From positions 124,001-188,000 of the forward strand of contig NZ_AWZU01000007.1 of the NCBI RefSeq assembly GCF_000472385.1: DNA of 64,000 nt, in the 5' to 3' direction. A program made the position numbers and the translations under genes. Below the pieces are notes generated by a model. That model worked only from the letters and a program-made list of their open reading frames with translations, ran no database searches and was not told where the DNA came from. Origin of the DNA: Bradyrhizobium sp. ARR65 (lineage in GTDB: Bacteria; Pseudomonadota; Alphaproteobacteria; Rhizobiales; Xanthobacteraceae). Numbering within the stretch: position 1 is the stretch's first letter; each line of letters starts with the position of its first letter. This document shows, in pieces, positions 1-7,599 of the stretch.

Positions 1-133
1 CCTGCGCAATATCGCGGACCGACACAGCATTAAAGCCATTGGTCGAGAACAGCTCTTCCGCCGCGCACAAGATCGCCTCGCGCATGTTGGCCTTGCGCGC
101 CGCGGCCGACTTGGCTGGAGACTTACGGACCAT
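1..133 (-). CDS. TetR-family transcriptional regulator, N-terminal part (runs off the window)
   Basis: Only the first 44 codons lie in the window, read leftwards from the ATG at 133. The visible part is a basic N-terminus (MVRKSPAKSAAARK) followed by the first helix of a TetR DNA-binding domain, with the typical ILCAAEELFSTNGFNAVSVRDIAQ pattern (ILxAAxxLFxxxGFxxxSVxDIA). Such proteins are dimeric, ligand-responsive repressors. The palindrome at 138-155 lies immediately upstream and is a natural autoregulatory operator. The divergent or neighbouring catabolic genes are candidate targets. The ligand cannot be judged from this end. Confidence 0.8.
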   Translation of the reverse strand, partial: MVRKSPAKSAAARKANMREAILCAAEELFSTNGFNAVSVRDIAQ

Positions 134-137
134 GCTA

Positions 138-155
138 TTTGTACTAATGTACAAA
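138..155. promoter_or_regulatory. Inverted repeat, probable TetR operator
   Basis: TTTGTAC-TAAT-GTACAAA is a perfect 7-bp inverted repeat with a 4-nt centre, ending 4 bp before the start codon of the TetR gene. Position and size fit an autoregulatory operator for a TetR dimer. Binding is inferred, not shown. Confidence 0.55.
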
Positions 156-252
156 AGATTAGGCCTGGTCAACAAAAAACATGGGCGTCAGTACTGTAGC
201 CGAAAGACGCCCAATCGATCCTTCTGCTTGGGCGCCCCCGCGCTCGCGCGGT

Positions 253-1218
253 TCACGAATGCTTCACCTCGACCGGCGGCGTGCCGTGGGTGTGGAAGGA
301 CTCGATAGTCTTCAGGCCCCAGGCCTGTCCCTTCTTGCGTTCGGTCTCGGTCCAGACGATCGGCTTCCAATCCGGCGCCAGCACGAGACGGGCGCCGGCA
401 TTCGCGACCTCGACGCGATTGCCGCCCGGCTCATAGACATAAAGAAAGAAGGTCTGCTGAACCGCGTGCTTGTGCGGGCCGGTTTCGATGTAGACGCCGT
501 TCTCCAGGAAAACATCGGCGGCGCGCAGGATTTCCTCGCGGCTGTCGAGCGCGAAGGTCACGTGATGGAAGCGGCCTTTGGTGCCGGTATGATCGCGCGT
601 ATAGGCGAAGTCATAGCTCTTGTTGGTGAAGGTCAGCCACATCCCGGCCTCGGTACCGTCATCGAGCACGATCTGCTCGGTCAAGCGCGCGCCCAGATAT
701 TGTTCGAAGAAACGCCGGTTTGCCGACACGTCGGCGGCAAGGCCGTTGAAATGATCGAGCCGGCGCACGTTGACGCCGCGCGCGGGAAACCGCTGTGCCT
801 GGTTCTTCAGCGCCGGCGTCTGTTCCGGCGCGGGCTTGAACCATTCGGTCTCATAATAGAGCTCCAGCAAATGGCCATCGGGATCGCGGAATTGAAACGC
901 GGCCCCGTGCCCGATGTCGCCATCGATCCAGCCGATGTCAAAGCCTGATCCCCTGAGCGCGGCGACGCGGCGCTCAAGCGCTTGCGGGCTGCGCGCCCGA
1001 AACGCCGCGTGCCCGAGGCCCGATGTCTTCGATGCCGTCAGCTTCAGCGAGTACCGCTCATAGTCGTCCCAGCCGCGCAGGTAGACGGAATCGCCCTTGC
1101 TGCCGCTGACCGTCATGCCGAGGACATCGACAAAGAACGACAGACTTTTGTCCGGTACCGGCGAGAAAATCTCGACATGGCCGAGATGGGCCACGTCCAT
1201 GATCGGTTCGTCCTGCAT
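253..1218 (-). CDS. Catechol 2,3-dioxygenase-like extradiol ring-cleavage enzyme
   Basis: A 321-residue two-domain vicinal-oxygen-chelate protein. Extradiol dioxygenases open catecholic rings next to the hydroxyls using Fe(II) and O2. The expected metal ligands can be placed at His156 (RLDHFNGL), His218/219 (FHHVTFAL) and Glu270 (NRVEVA), all in the C-terminal domain. The N-terminal domain (about residues 8-120) is the non-catalytic repeat, ending in RDPDGHLLELYYE. The ATG at 1218 is preceded by GGAGG at good spacing. Length fits the catechol 2,3-dioxygenase/HpaD group. The exact catechol is unknown. The neighbouring 3-hydroxybutyryl-CoA dehydrogenase and hydrolases suggest an aromatic-catabolism context. 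Confidence 0.85.
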   Translation of the reverse strand: MQDEPIMDVAHLGHVEIFSPVPDKSLSFFVDVLGMTVSGSKGDSVYLRGWDDYERYSLKLTASKTSGLGHAAFRARSPQALERRVAALRGSGFDIGWIDGDIGHGAAFQFRDPDGHLLELYYETEWFKPAPEQTPALKNQAQRFPARGVNVRRLDHFNGLAADVSANRRFFEQYLGARLTEQIVLDDGTEAGMWLTFTNKSYDFAYTRDHTGTKGRFHHVTFALDSREEILRAADVFLENGVYIETGPHKHAVQQTFFLYVYEPGGNRVEVANAGARLVLAPDWKPIVWTETERKKGQAWGLKTIESFHTHGTPPVEVKHS

Positions 1219-1248
1219 CGTGTTGACCTCCCTGCCTCATTCCATCCG

Positions 1249-1380
1249 CCCCAGGGGCTTGCCGGCCATGTGACCGAAAGTCAGCGCCGGACCATCATCG
1301 TCGAGCACAATCTCGACCCCGTGCTGGCCCTGGCCGATCGCGTGTTCGCGCTGGAGCGTGGCGCGCCCTTCGCGAAGGCC
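1249..1380 (+). pseudogene. Relic of a branched-chain amino acid ABC ATPase (LivF type), C-terminal fragment
   Basis: About 44 codons read QGLAGHVTESQRR, then TIIVEHNLDPVLALADRVFALERGA, which matches the D-loop/H-loop end of LivF-type ATPases (EGLAPxV, then TxLLVEQNLxxALxLADRxYVLExG). Walker A, signature motif and Walker B are absent, and the segment between the D-loop and the switch His is shortened. It lies between two minus-strand catabolic genes, so it is a leftover of an uptake system that once accompanied them. It sits inside a long chance plus-strand ORF. Confidence 0.6.
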
Positions 1381-1464
1381 ACGCCGCGCCGCTGTAACGA
1401 TGTCGACTATCGCAAACGGATTCCCCTGGCTCTGACGACAGCCGGTGACGCATCAATTCATGCC

Positions 1465-2322
1465 TTAAGAAGGCGCGCCGTAATCGTAGAACCCTTTCCC
1501 GGTCTTGCGGCCAAGCCGGCCGGCGTCGACCATCTCCTTGAGCAAGGGTGCCGGACGGTATTTCGGATCATTAAAGCCCTTGTAGAAGACCTCCATCACC
1601 GACAGCATGGTGTCGAGGCCGATCAGATCGGCCAGGGCCAGCGGTCCGATCGGGTGATTGCAGCCCAGTTTCATGCCCTCGTCGATATCGGCGGCGGTGG
1701 CGAGCCCCTCCTGAAGCGCGAAGATCGCTTCGTTGATCATCGGACACAGAATGCGATTGACGGCGAAACCCGGGCTGTTCTTGGCGGTGATCGGCACTTT
1801 GCCGACGCGCTTTGCGAACGCCACGGCTTTCGCATGAGTGTCGTCGGAGGTTTGCAAGCCGCGGATCAATTCCAGCAGCGCCATCATCGGCACCGGGTTG
1901 AAGAAATGCATGCCGATGAATCGGTCGGGACGGTCGGTGGCCGTTGCGAGCTTGGTGATCGAGATCGACGAGGTATTGGTCGCGATCAGCGTCTCCGGCT
2001 TCAGCGTCGGACACAGGTCCTTCAGGATCTTGATCTTCAGTTCCTCGTTCTCGGTCGCCGCCTCGATGACGAGATCACAACCGGCAAGCTTGCTCTTATC
2101 GGTCGTACCGCTGATGCGCGACAATGTCGCCTCACGGTCGGCGACGGTCATCTTCTCCTTCTTGACCAGGCGGTCCAGGCTGTTGCCCACCGTTGTGAGC
2201 CCACGCGCCACTGCTGCGTCGGAGATGTCGACCATGGTGATTTTCAGTCCGGCCGCGGCGCAGACCTGGGCGATGCCATTGCCCATCGTGCCCGCCCCGA
2301 TAATGCCAACCGTTTCAATCAT
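1465..2322 (-). CDS. 3-hydroxybutyryl-CoA dehydrogenase
   Basis: 285 residues. Oxidises (S)-3-hydroxyacyl-CoA, typically 3-hydroxybutyryl-CoA, with NAD(P), in fatty-acid, aromatic or PHB-related metabolism in the cytosol. The Rossmann motif [14 protein letters not shown] starts at residue 6. The catalytic His lies in the motif [13 protein letters not shown], followed by the conserved [11 protein letters not shown] segment, and the C-terminal domain ends with [10 protein letters not shown]. The start at 2322 (MIETVGII) is chosen over an upstream in-frame ATG because it has AGGAGAC in front and the family begins there. It probably belonged to a catabolic operon with the dioxygenase downstream. 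Confidence 0.92.
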   Translation of the reverse strand: MIETVGIIGAGTMGNGIAQVCAAAGLKITMVDISDAAVARGLTTVGNSLDRLVKKEKMTVADREATLSRISGTTDKSKLAGCDLVIEAATENEELKIKILKDLCPTLKPETLIATNTSSISITKLATATDRPDRFIGMHFFNPVPMMALLELIRGLQTSDDTHAKAVAFAKRVGKVPITAKNSPGFAVNRILCPMINEAIFALQEGLATAADIDEGMKLGCNHPIGPLALADLIGLDTMLSVMEVFYKGFNDPKYRPAPLLKEMVDAGRLGRKTGKGFYDYGAPS

Positions 2323-2493
2323 CGTTCGTCTCCTTCCATTTGCCGAGCGCCTCGTGGCCGGGCTCCAACCGTTCGCCGCCGGTAAGGGCTGCCGATGCAC
2401 ATGCTTACCAGGAGGCTTTGGCCGCCGATATGCAAATCGGGCAGGAACGCGCTGCCTTCCCTCGCGCTAGTCCGTTGTCCTGGCCGGACTTTT

Positions 2494-2520
2494 TGGCTGG
2501 GGCGGGAGGGATCGAACCCT
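2494..2520 (-). other. tRNA 3'-end fragment (Gln-like), possible attachment-site relic
   Basis: Read on the minus strand, this is a T-loop (GGGTTCGATCCC) followed by an acceptor strand CGCCCCA, discriminator G and CCA. The acceptor sequence would pair with TGGGGCG, the usual 5' end of alphaproteobacterial tRNA-Gln. The match ends within the T-stem, and no D-arm or anticodon arm is present upstream. A lone tRNA 3' end is the usual scar left by site-specific integrases. No integrase is visible nearby. Confidence 0.5.
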
Positions 2521-3383
2521 GCAATAATCCATTGGTACACAAGGATTTTTCAATTTCTTCCCGCCCGTTTGATTCCATCTTTGCTTCCAAAGCAAAAGCC
2601 CTCGTCGGAATGACCGAGACGAGGCGGCCTACATCGAGGCCAAGGGCTAGAAAGCGAGCGTCGTTCCCGAGCCGAGCATCATCCAGCACTTCGCGAACTA
2701 CTGTGGATCAAACGCCGGAGCTTTGAGGTCCGCCAGCCGCTTGTCGAAGTCGGCTTCGTCGTCTATTTTGCCGGCGGCGTGACCATGATCTTCGGCGCTC
2801 GCGCCATCATGCATGAGAGCGTCTTGATGTAAGCGTCTGAAATTTCCGACAGAGCTGCTGATTAAGAGACAGCCACGGGGCAAGTACAATCAATGACTCG
2901 CCGGTCGCACGCCTGGGCTTATCCGGCCGAAAATGGGCATCCGTCGCACGATCATAGTCGTTCGTTGCCGGTCATTGATAGAAGGTGTGCTCGTTCAACC
3001 GTGTAAGGCCGGGGAAGAGTACGAGCTCCGTATCAGGCGCCCTTTGGCGGCCCTAAATTAATGGGCGCGGAAGTGTCGGCTTTATAGATAGTAGCGGGGA
3101 GCGCTACCGCCTTTTCCCACACCAACCGAACTTACGACACCTTATCCGATCTTTCGCATAAGACGGTTCGTGAGCCCCTGAGCGAGCTCAGCCTTTACAC
3201 GTTTAAAGATGGACGTTCGAAGGCCACGAACCCCGGTGTCGGACGAAAGCCGCCGATGTCGCGGAAACCCGAAAAGAAGTGCATATTCGGCGTCTCCGTC
3301 GTACAGCGGGGCCGCAATCCCGGTAAGGCGTCCGGGAAATTGGGGCCGAACGTTACGGAGCGATGGCCAAGGCGGCGCCGCCA
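2521..3383. other. Gene-poor stretch
   Basis: No convincing intact gene. A minus-strand reading frame at 3142-3411 contains GRLTGIAAPLYDGDAEYALL, which faintly recalls the effector domain of IclR regulators (xCIAAPIFDxxG). It lacks a helix-turn-helix, so at most it is a relic (low confidence). The rest shows no codon bias or recognisable protein remnant. Confidence 0.3.
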
Positions 3384-4322
3384 CTAGTTGGCTGCGTTGT
3401 TCTCCAGCCACCGTGCAATGTTCGCCGCGGCGTCGCCGTAGAAAGTTCGATAGAGATCCTCGGTGACGTAGCCGATGTGAGGCGTAGCGAGGACGTTATC
3501 CATCTTACGGAAGGGGTGATCGGCGGGCAACGGTTCGCCATCAAACACATCGACCGCCGCGCCGGCGATCCTGTGCGCCTGCAGCGCCTCGATCAGGGCT
3601 GCCTCGTCGACGATCGGACCCCGTGATGTATTCACGAACCTGGAGGTCGGCTTCATCAGGGCGAACTCCGGCGCCCCGACTAGGCCTCTGGTGCGGCTGC
3701 TCAGGACGAGATGGATCGTGACGACATCCGCCTCACCGAAGAGTGTCTGCTTGTCGACGAGAGTGGCACCGGCAGCGCTGGCCTTCTCCTGCGTCAGGTT
3801 CTGGCTCCAGGCGATCGCTTTCATGCCGAAGGCGACACCGATGCGCGCGACCTCTCTTCCGATGTTGCCTAGCCCAACGACCCCAAGGCTTTTGCCTCGC
3901 AGGTTTGAGCCAAGGCCCGTCTGCCAGCCACCCGCTTTCAACGAGGCGGCCTCCCGGTCGATGCCTCGCATGCTCGCCAGGATCAGCGACCAGGTGAACT
4001 CAATGGTTGGAGTGGAATCGTAGCCCGTCGCAGTGACCGCGATGCCGAGATCGGCCGCGGCCTGGATGTCGATAGAGGCGTTTCGCGGTCCTGTCGAAGC
4101 TATCAGCTTTAGGTTCGGCAGCTGCTGCAGGATCTCCCTTGTGAGCGGGGTGCGCTCGCGCATGACGCATGCCACCTCGAACGGCCGCAACCGCGCCACC
4201 ACTGCCGAGGGATCGGCAATGTGGTCGTTGAAAACGGTGATCTCGGCGTAGCGCAGCACGCCCGACCAGTCGGCGAGCTGCAGCGCGACGTTCTGGTAGT
4301 CGTCGAGGATCGCAACCTTCAT
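3384..4322 (-). CDS. D-isomer-specific 2-hydroxyacid dehydrogenase family protein
   Basis: 312 residues with the family layout: a split catalytic domain around a Rossmann fold. The NAD-binding motif is SLGVVGLGNIGREVARI (about residue 145). Substrate-binding Arg lies in FVNTSRGPIVDEAALI, and the Glu/His pair in DVFDGEPLPADHP and ATPHIGYVTE. These enzymes interconvert 2-keto and D-2-hydroxy acids (phosphoglycerate, glyoxylate, lactate and others), and the substrate cannot be read from sequence. The start MKVAILDDYQN is typical of a subgroup often annotated near catabolic hydrolases. A hydrolase gene lies 12 nt upstream, so the two are probably co-transcribed. Confidence 0.88.
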   Translation of the reverse strand: MKVAILDDYQNVALQLADWSGVLRYAEITVFNDHIADPSAVVARLRPFEVACVMRERTPLTREILQQLPNLKLIASTGPRNASIDIQAAADLGIAVTATGYDSTPTIEFTWSLILASMRGIDREAASLKAGGWQTGLGSNLRGKSLGVVGLGNIGREVARIGVAFGMKAIAWSQNLTQEKASAAGATLVDKQTLFGEADVVTIHLVLSSRTRGLVGAPEFALMKPTSRFVNTSRGPIVDEAALIEALQAHRIAGAAVDVFDGEPLPADHPFRKMDNVLATPHIGYVTEDLYRTFYGDAAANIARWLENNAAN

Positions 4323-4334
4323 GGTACCCTCCTG

Positions 4335-5159
4335 TCAGCGCTTGGCGGCAAAGAACTCGGCCAGAGCTCCCGCTACCGCTTTGGGCTCGTTTTCCATCGG
4401 AATATGGCCGGCAGACTTGATCCGGACGAGCTTGGTTTCCGGGATCTCGCGTGCGTACCGTTCGGCATAGTCGATCGTCTGAAACGGGTCGTCCTCGCCC
4501 CACACCAGAAGCTTTGGCGTCCTGGATTGGAGCAGGTCCGGCAGCATTTCCTGGGTGTAGCGGTTGTCCGCGGCGCCCGCGAGCGCCAGCCAGGATTGAG
4601 CGACCCTTGGATCGGTCCACGGATCAAGATATTCGGCGATCTCGGCCTCGCTGACCGGACGTCCGAGCGCCTTCACGACGGAGACGCGACGCGCGGCCAG
4701 GACGTCATCCCGTGTCGTGGCGGCAGCCACGGCCGCTTCCCGGAAGCGGGCAACCCCAGGGACCGGCCACGAATCGTACATGATCCCGTTCACCACGGCA
4801 ACGCGGGGCACCTCAACCTCCTTTGCGAGCATCAAATACTGCGCGACGCCTCCGCCGATGTCGTGGCCGGCGACCATGACCGGACCCGCGTGGCCAAGCG
4901 CTTGGAGGAAACGCACCAGCCAGGCGGAGAGACGCGGCACCGAAGCCTCGCTTACCGTGAGCTCGCCTCCGGAGCGCCCGAAGCCGGGGAAATCGACTGC
5001 TACCGGGCGGAGGCGAGCAGCAGCGATGCCAGCGAGCACGGGCAGCCACACCCTGCTCCAATACGTGCCGTGAAGCAGGAGGACCAACGGACCATCCTCG
5101 CCAGCGGTTAGATAGCTGATCGGAACGCCGCCTACCTCGACTGTTTCGCGCCTCGTCAT
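4335..5159 (-). CDS. Alpha/beta hydrolase with an Asp nucleophile (dehalogenase-like)
   Basis: 274 residues. The nucleophile elbow reads GHDIGGG, so the nucleophile is Asp100, not Ser. The oxyanion strand is LLLHGTYWS, the acid is in WGEDDPFQ and the catalytic His in SAGHIPMEN. An Asp nucleophile is the hallmark of haloalkane and haloacetate dehalogenases and of epoxide hydrolases. The substrate remains open. The ATG at 5159 has AGGAG four bases upstream and is preferred to a GTG at 5171. The frame stays open upstream with gene-like codons (about 5160-5270), perhaps the tail of a lost gene. A second Asp-nucleophile hydrolase lies 1.1 kb away on the other strand. Confidence 0.82.
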   Translation of the reverse strand: MTRRETVEVGGVPISYLTAGEDGPLVLLLHGTYWSRVWLPVLAGIAAARLRPVAVDFPGFGRSGGELTVSEASVPRLSAWLVRFLQALGHAGPVMVAGHDIGGGVAQYLMLAKEVEVPRVAVVNGIMYDSWPVPGVARFREAAVAAATTRDDVLAARRVSVVKALGRPVSEAEIAEYLDPWTDPRVAQSWLALAGAADNRYTQEMLPDLLQSRTPKLLVWGEDDPFQTIDYAERYAREIPETKLVRIKSAGHIPMENEPKAVAGALAEFFAAKR

Positions 5160-5316
5160 CGAACTCCTCACATGGTCCCCGTCGAGCCCGACGGCGTCGT
5201 AGTGCTTGGTCGCGTGCTCCAGCTTCGTGAAAACGTCCTCGTATCCGAGCGCCTCGCCGCACGCATCGGCTGCGGACGCTGCCCTGCCGGCGGGGCAAGG
5301 GCGGCATCGATTTGGC

Positions 5317-5892
5317 TTAAGCGGCAGGCTTCAGCTTGCCCGGCGCGCTCCACTCCGCGCTCTTCATGAAGGCGTCATTAGGCGTCTGCGCGAGATGGTT
5401 GGTGTAGTTCGAGATGAGCTTGGTCGCCGCCAGAACGAGGACGTCGAGCACCGCACGATTGTCGTAGCCGACAGCCTTGAACGCGGCGACGTCGGCCTCG
5501 CTCACGAAGCCGCGCTGGCGGGTGATGCTGGCCGCGAACTGGCAGAGCGCCTCGAGCTTGGGATCTGCAATCGGCCGCCCCTCACGTACCGCGGCGATGG
5601 CGTCGTTGTCGACTTTTGCCATCCGCGACAGATAGGTGTGGCCGGCTATGCAGTAGGTACACTCGTTTTCGTAGATGATCGCTAGATAGGCGATGTTGCG
5701 CTCCCGGGGCGTGAAGCCGGTTTTTTCCGCAATTCTCCACAAGGTGCTGTAGGCCTCGAGCGCGGCAGGGCTCTCGGCGAGGACGCGGTGGAGGTTGGGC
5801 ACAAAGCCCCAAGCTTTTTCAACGCCGTTTAGAATCTCCGCCGAGGCCGCTGGCGCATTGGAGGTGTCGTGAAGCGAGAAGCCGTTGATCAT
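5317..5892 (-). CDS. Carboxymuconolactone decarboxylase / AhpD-like protein
   Basis: 191 residues. All-helical CMD fold with the AhpD-type redox motif: ENECTYCIAGH, i.e. E-x2-C-x2-C-x3-H. Members with this CxxC act as alkylhydroperoxidases or thiol oxidoreductases and not as true carboxymuconolactone decarboxylases. The C-terminal part has the usual NYTNHLAQTPND signature. The start at 5892 (MINGFSLHD) is supported by AAAGGAG nine bases upstream. The frame remains open for 54 codons above it but without coding character. It heads the minus-strand set with the hydrolase and hydroxyacid dehydrogenase. Confidence 0.85.
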   Translation of the reverse strand: MINGFSLHDTSNAPAASAEILNGVEKAWGFVPNLHRVLAESPAALEAYSTLWRIAEKTGFTPRERNIAYLAIIYENECTYCIAGHTYLSRMAKVDNDAIAAVREGRPIADPKLEALCQFAASITRQRGFVSEADVAAFKAVGYDNRAVLDVLVLAATKLISNYTNHLAQTPNDAFMKSAEWSAPGKLKPAA

Positions 5893-6052
5893 TGTGCTCT
5901 CCTTTGGGCAAGCATCGAATTGACGCTCGCAGCCTGCTTCATTCCCCCTCCGCCCGGCAGAAATGCCGAAGCGATATGAATCATTCCTCGAAAGAATGGG
6001 GCAGGCAATTGAAAGATGGGTAAGCCTAGCTAACCCGTCGGCCGCCGGCATC

Positions 6053-6067
6053 ATTCCGGGCCGGAAT
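6053..6067. promoter_or_regulatory. 15-bp palindrome in a divergent intergenic region
   Basis: ATTCCGG-G-CCGGAAT is a perfect inverted repeat with a one-base centre. It lies between the divergent AhpD-like gene (start 5892) and the haloalkane dehalogenase (start 6257). Location and symmetry fit a repressor operator, but the regulator is unknown. Confidence 0.35.
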
Positions 6068-6119
6068 AAAAGCTATGCCTGCATCGAAGCTGGATGGTGT
6101 GGATCGCGCGACATAGCAC

Positions 6120-6245
6120 GTGAGTACCGCGCTCGAAGGCGCAGAGGACGAAGTCGTCGCATTCGATTTCACGACAGGCAAATGTCTGGGCGCAGTGGTC
6201 AGGCCGCCGGGCCTCAATGGCCAGGCTGTGATCTTCTTTGGCTAA
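6120..6245 (+). pseudogene. Short 3' gene fragment ahead of the dehalogenase
   Basis: A 41-codon frame from GTG 6120 to TAA 6243-6245, ending VVRPPGLNGQAVIFFG. It contains DEVVAFDFTTGKCLGAV, a beta-propeller-like repeat (cf. NHL/SMP-30 strands). It ends 11 nt before the dehalogenase ATG. It reads like the last codons of a deleted upstream gene and not like a functional peptide. No family can be named. Confidence 0.3.
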
Positions 6246-6256
6246 GGAGAAAAGGA

Positions 6257-7180
6257 ATGCAGACGTCGGGAGGAGCGCAGCGATTCACGCATGAGCAATG
6301 GCCGTGCGAGCCGAAATTCAGGCGCGTCAACGGCTGGCGCATGCACTATATCGACGAGGGCGCCGGCGACCCGGTCGTTCTCCTTCACGGCAACCCCGCA
6401 TGGGGATTTCTCTACCGGAAGTTCGTGAAGCCGCTGACGGCGGCAGGGCGGCGCGTCATCGTTCCCGACATGATCGGATTCGGACTGTCAGAGAAACCCA
6501 CGCGCGAACAGGCGCACACGCTCGATGGCCACATCGCGAACCTCACAAGCCTGCTGCGGCAGTTGGACGTGCGCAATGCCACGATGGTCTGTCACGACTG
6601 GGGCGGGCCGACCGGCCTCGGGTTTGCGCTATCCAATCGCGACCGCGTCCGCGCGCTCGTGATCATGAGCACGTGGGCATGGCCTCTGCCTGCGGCCGAA
6701 TTCCACAAGCGCATATTTCCCTGGCGGATGATGCACGCGCCGCTCGTCGGGCCTTACCTGCTCGGGCGCCACAACGCGCTTGCTGGCCGCGGGATGTATC
6801 TTTCCGTGGTCGACCGAAAGAAGTTCGCGGCCGAGGCTCAGCCCATCTACGAAGAGGTGCTACCTGATCCAGGGTCGCGCCTCCTCACGTGGACCTGGCC
6901 GCGCTGGATCCCATTGGACGAGAGCGCGCGCGGCTTCGCGCGTTTCGAATGGCTGGAGCGTGAGTTGAAGACGTCGAACTTTCCGACGCTCCTGGTGTGG
7001 GGCCGAGAGGACGAAGTGTTCGACCAAAAGACGTTCGCGACGCGATTCAAGGAGCTCTTGCCGCACGCCGAAGGGCCTGAACTGGTGACGGGCCGACACT
7101 TCCTGCAGGAGGATTCCGGCGTTGAGATCGCCGAAAAGATCAACAGTTTCCTCGACCGTATCGACGGAGGGCAGTCATGA
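6257..7180 (+). CDS. Haloalkane dehalogenase (DhlA/DhaA type alpha/beta hydrolase)
   Basis: 307 residues. Hydrolyses carbon-halogen bonds by an Asp-ester intermediate. Visible signatures are HGNPAWGFLYRKF (oxyanion and first halide-binding region), the nucleophile elbow CHDWGGPTGL with Asp114 followed by Trp115 (halide-stabilising), WGREDEVFD (acid region) and GRHFLQEDS with the catalytic His. Length and motif spacing fit haloalkane dehalogenases well. The ATG at 6257 follows GGAGAAAAGGA, and an in-frame extension upstream has no support. The stop overlaps the next ATG (ATGA), so the two are translationally coupled. Epoxide hydrolase is less likely, because those usually lack the HGNPxW motif. 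Confidence 0.85.
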   Translation: MQTSGGAQRFTHEQWPCEPKFRRVNGWRMHYIDEGAGDPVVLLHGNPAWGFLYRKFVKPLTAAGRRVIVPDMIGFGLSEKPTREQAHTLDGHIANLTSLLRQLDVRNATMVCHDWGGPTGLGFALSNRDRVRALVIMSTWAWPLPAAEFHKRIFPWRMMHAPLVGPYLLGRHNALAGRGMYLSVVDRKKFAAEAQPIYEEVLPDPGSRLLTWTWPRWIPLDESARGFARFEWLERELKTSNFPTLLVWGREDEVFDQKTFATRFKELLPHAEGPELVTGRHFLQEDSGVEIAEKINSFLDRIDGGQS

Positions 7181-7578
7181 CGCAGATCGAAGTCGTCGAT
7201 AATCCCAAGCTTGAAGGGACAAGACGCGCGCTGGTGCTGACGGAGGATCGCGTCGGACACTATCCTGAATTCCGCGACTTCTTCGTGCGCCGCTTTTCGT
7301 TGGATTCCGCGGGATTGTCGCGACCCGGCTACGTGCGGGCTCCTTCCGGAATGGTCTACGCGCTTGTCTTCATCGGACGCAGCGGTGAGCCGTTTCCGGA
7401 CGGGCTTGAGATCTACGCCCTGCCCTCTGCGCTGGAGCCCCTGGACGAGGCCGATGTCGATGCCGATTTGTGGGCGCTGCTCAGGTGGATGATCGAAAGT
7501 GTCGGCGACGAATGGCGCATCGAAGACCTGGACGCAACCGGGCGGCTCTATCAGCTAAGTGCAGCCGGTGCAGGATAG
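7177..7578 (+). CDS. Conserved-looking hypothetical protein coupled to the dehalogenase
   Basis: 133 residues, acidic, no signal peptide or membrane segment. Starts at the ATGA overlap with the dehalogenase stop, so it is made from the same mRNA. Predicted alternating strands and helices suggest a small globular cytosolic protein, and the C-terminus has an acidic helix (DEADVDADLWALLRWMIESV). I do not recognise a family. The coupling suggests a role with dehalogenation, for example as a partner or regulator, but nothing in the sequence proves it. Confidence 0.6.
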   Translation: MTQIEVVDNPKLEGTRRALVLTEDRVGHYPEFRDFFVRRFSLDSAGLSRPGYVRAPSGMVYALVFIGRSGEPFPDGLEIYALPSALEPLDEADVDADLWALLRWMIESVGDEWRIEDLDATGRLYQLSAAGAG

Positions 7579-7599
7579 CAATTGCGGCGCCCGCCTGCC

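Noticed and set aside
982..2385. Plus-strand open frame of 467 codons
   Set aside because: It is antisense to the dioxygenase and hydroxybutyryl-CoA dehydrogenase genes. Only the short LivF-like piece within it is meaningful.
5160..5280. Minus-strand codons in frame with and upstream of the Asp-type hydrolase (GEALGYEDVFTKLEHATKHY)
   Set aside because: Looks coding-like but matches no family I can name and is not needed by the hydrolase fold. Left as a possible tail of a lost gene.
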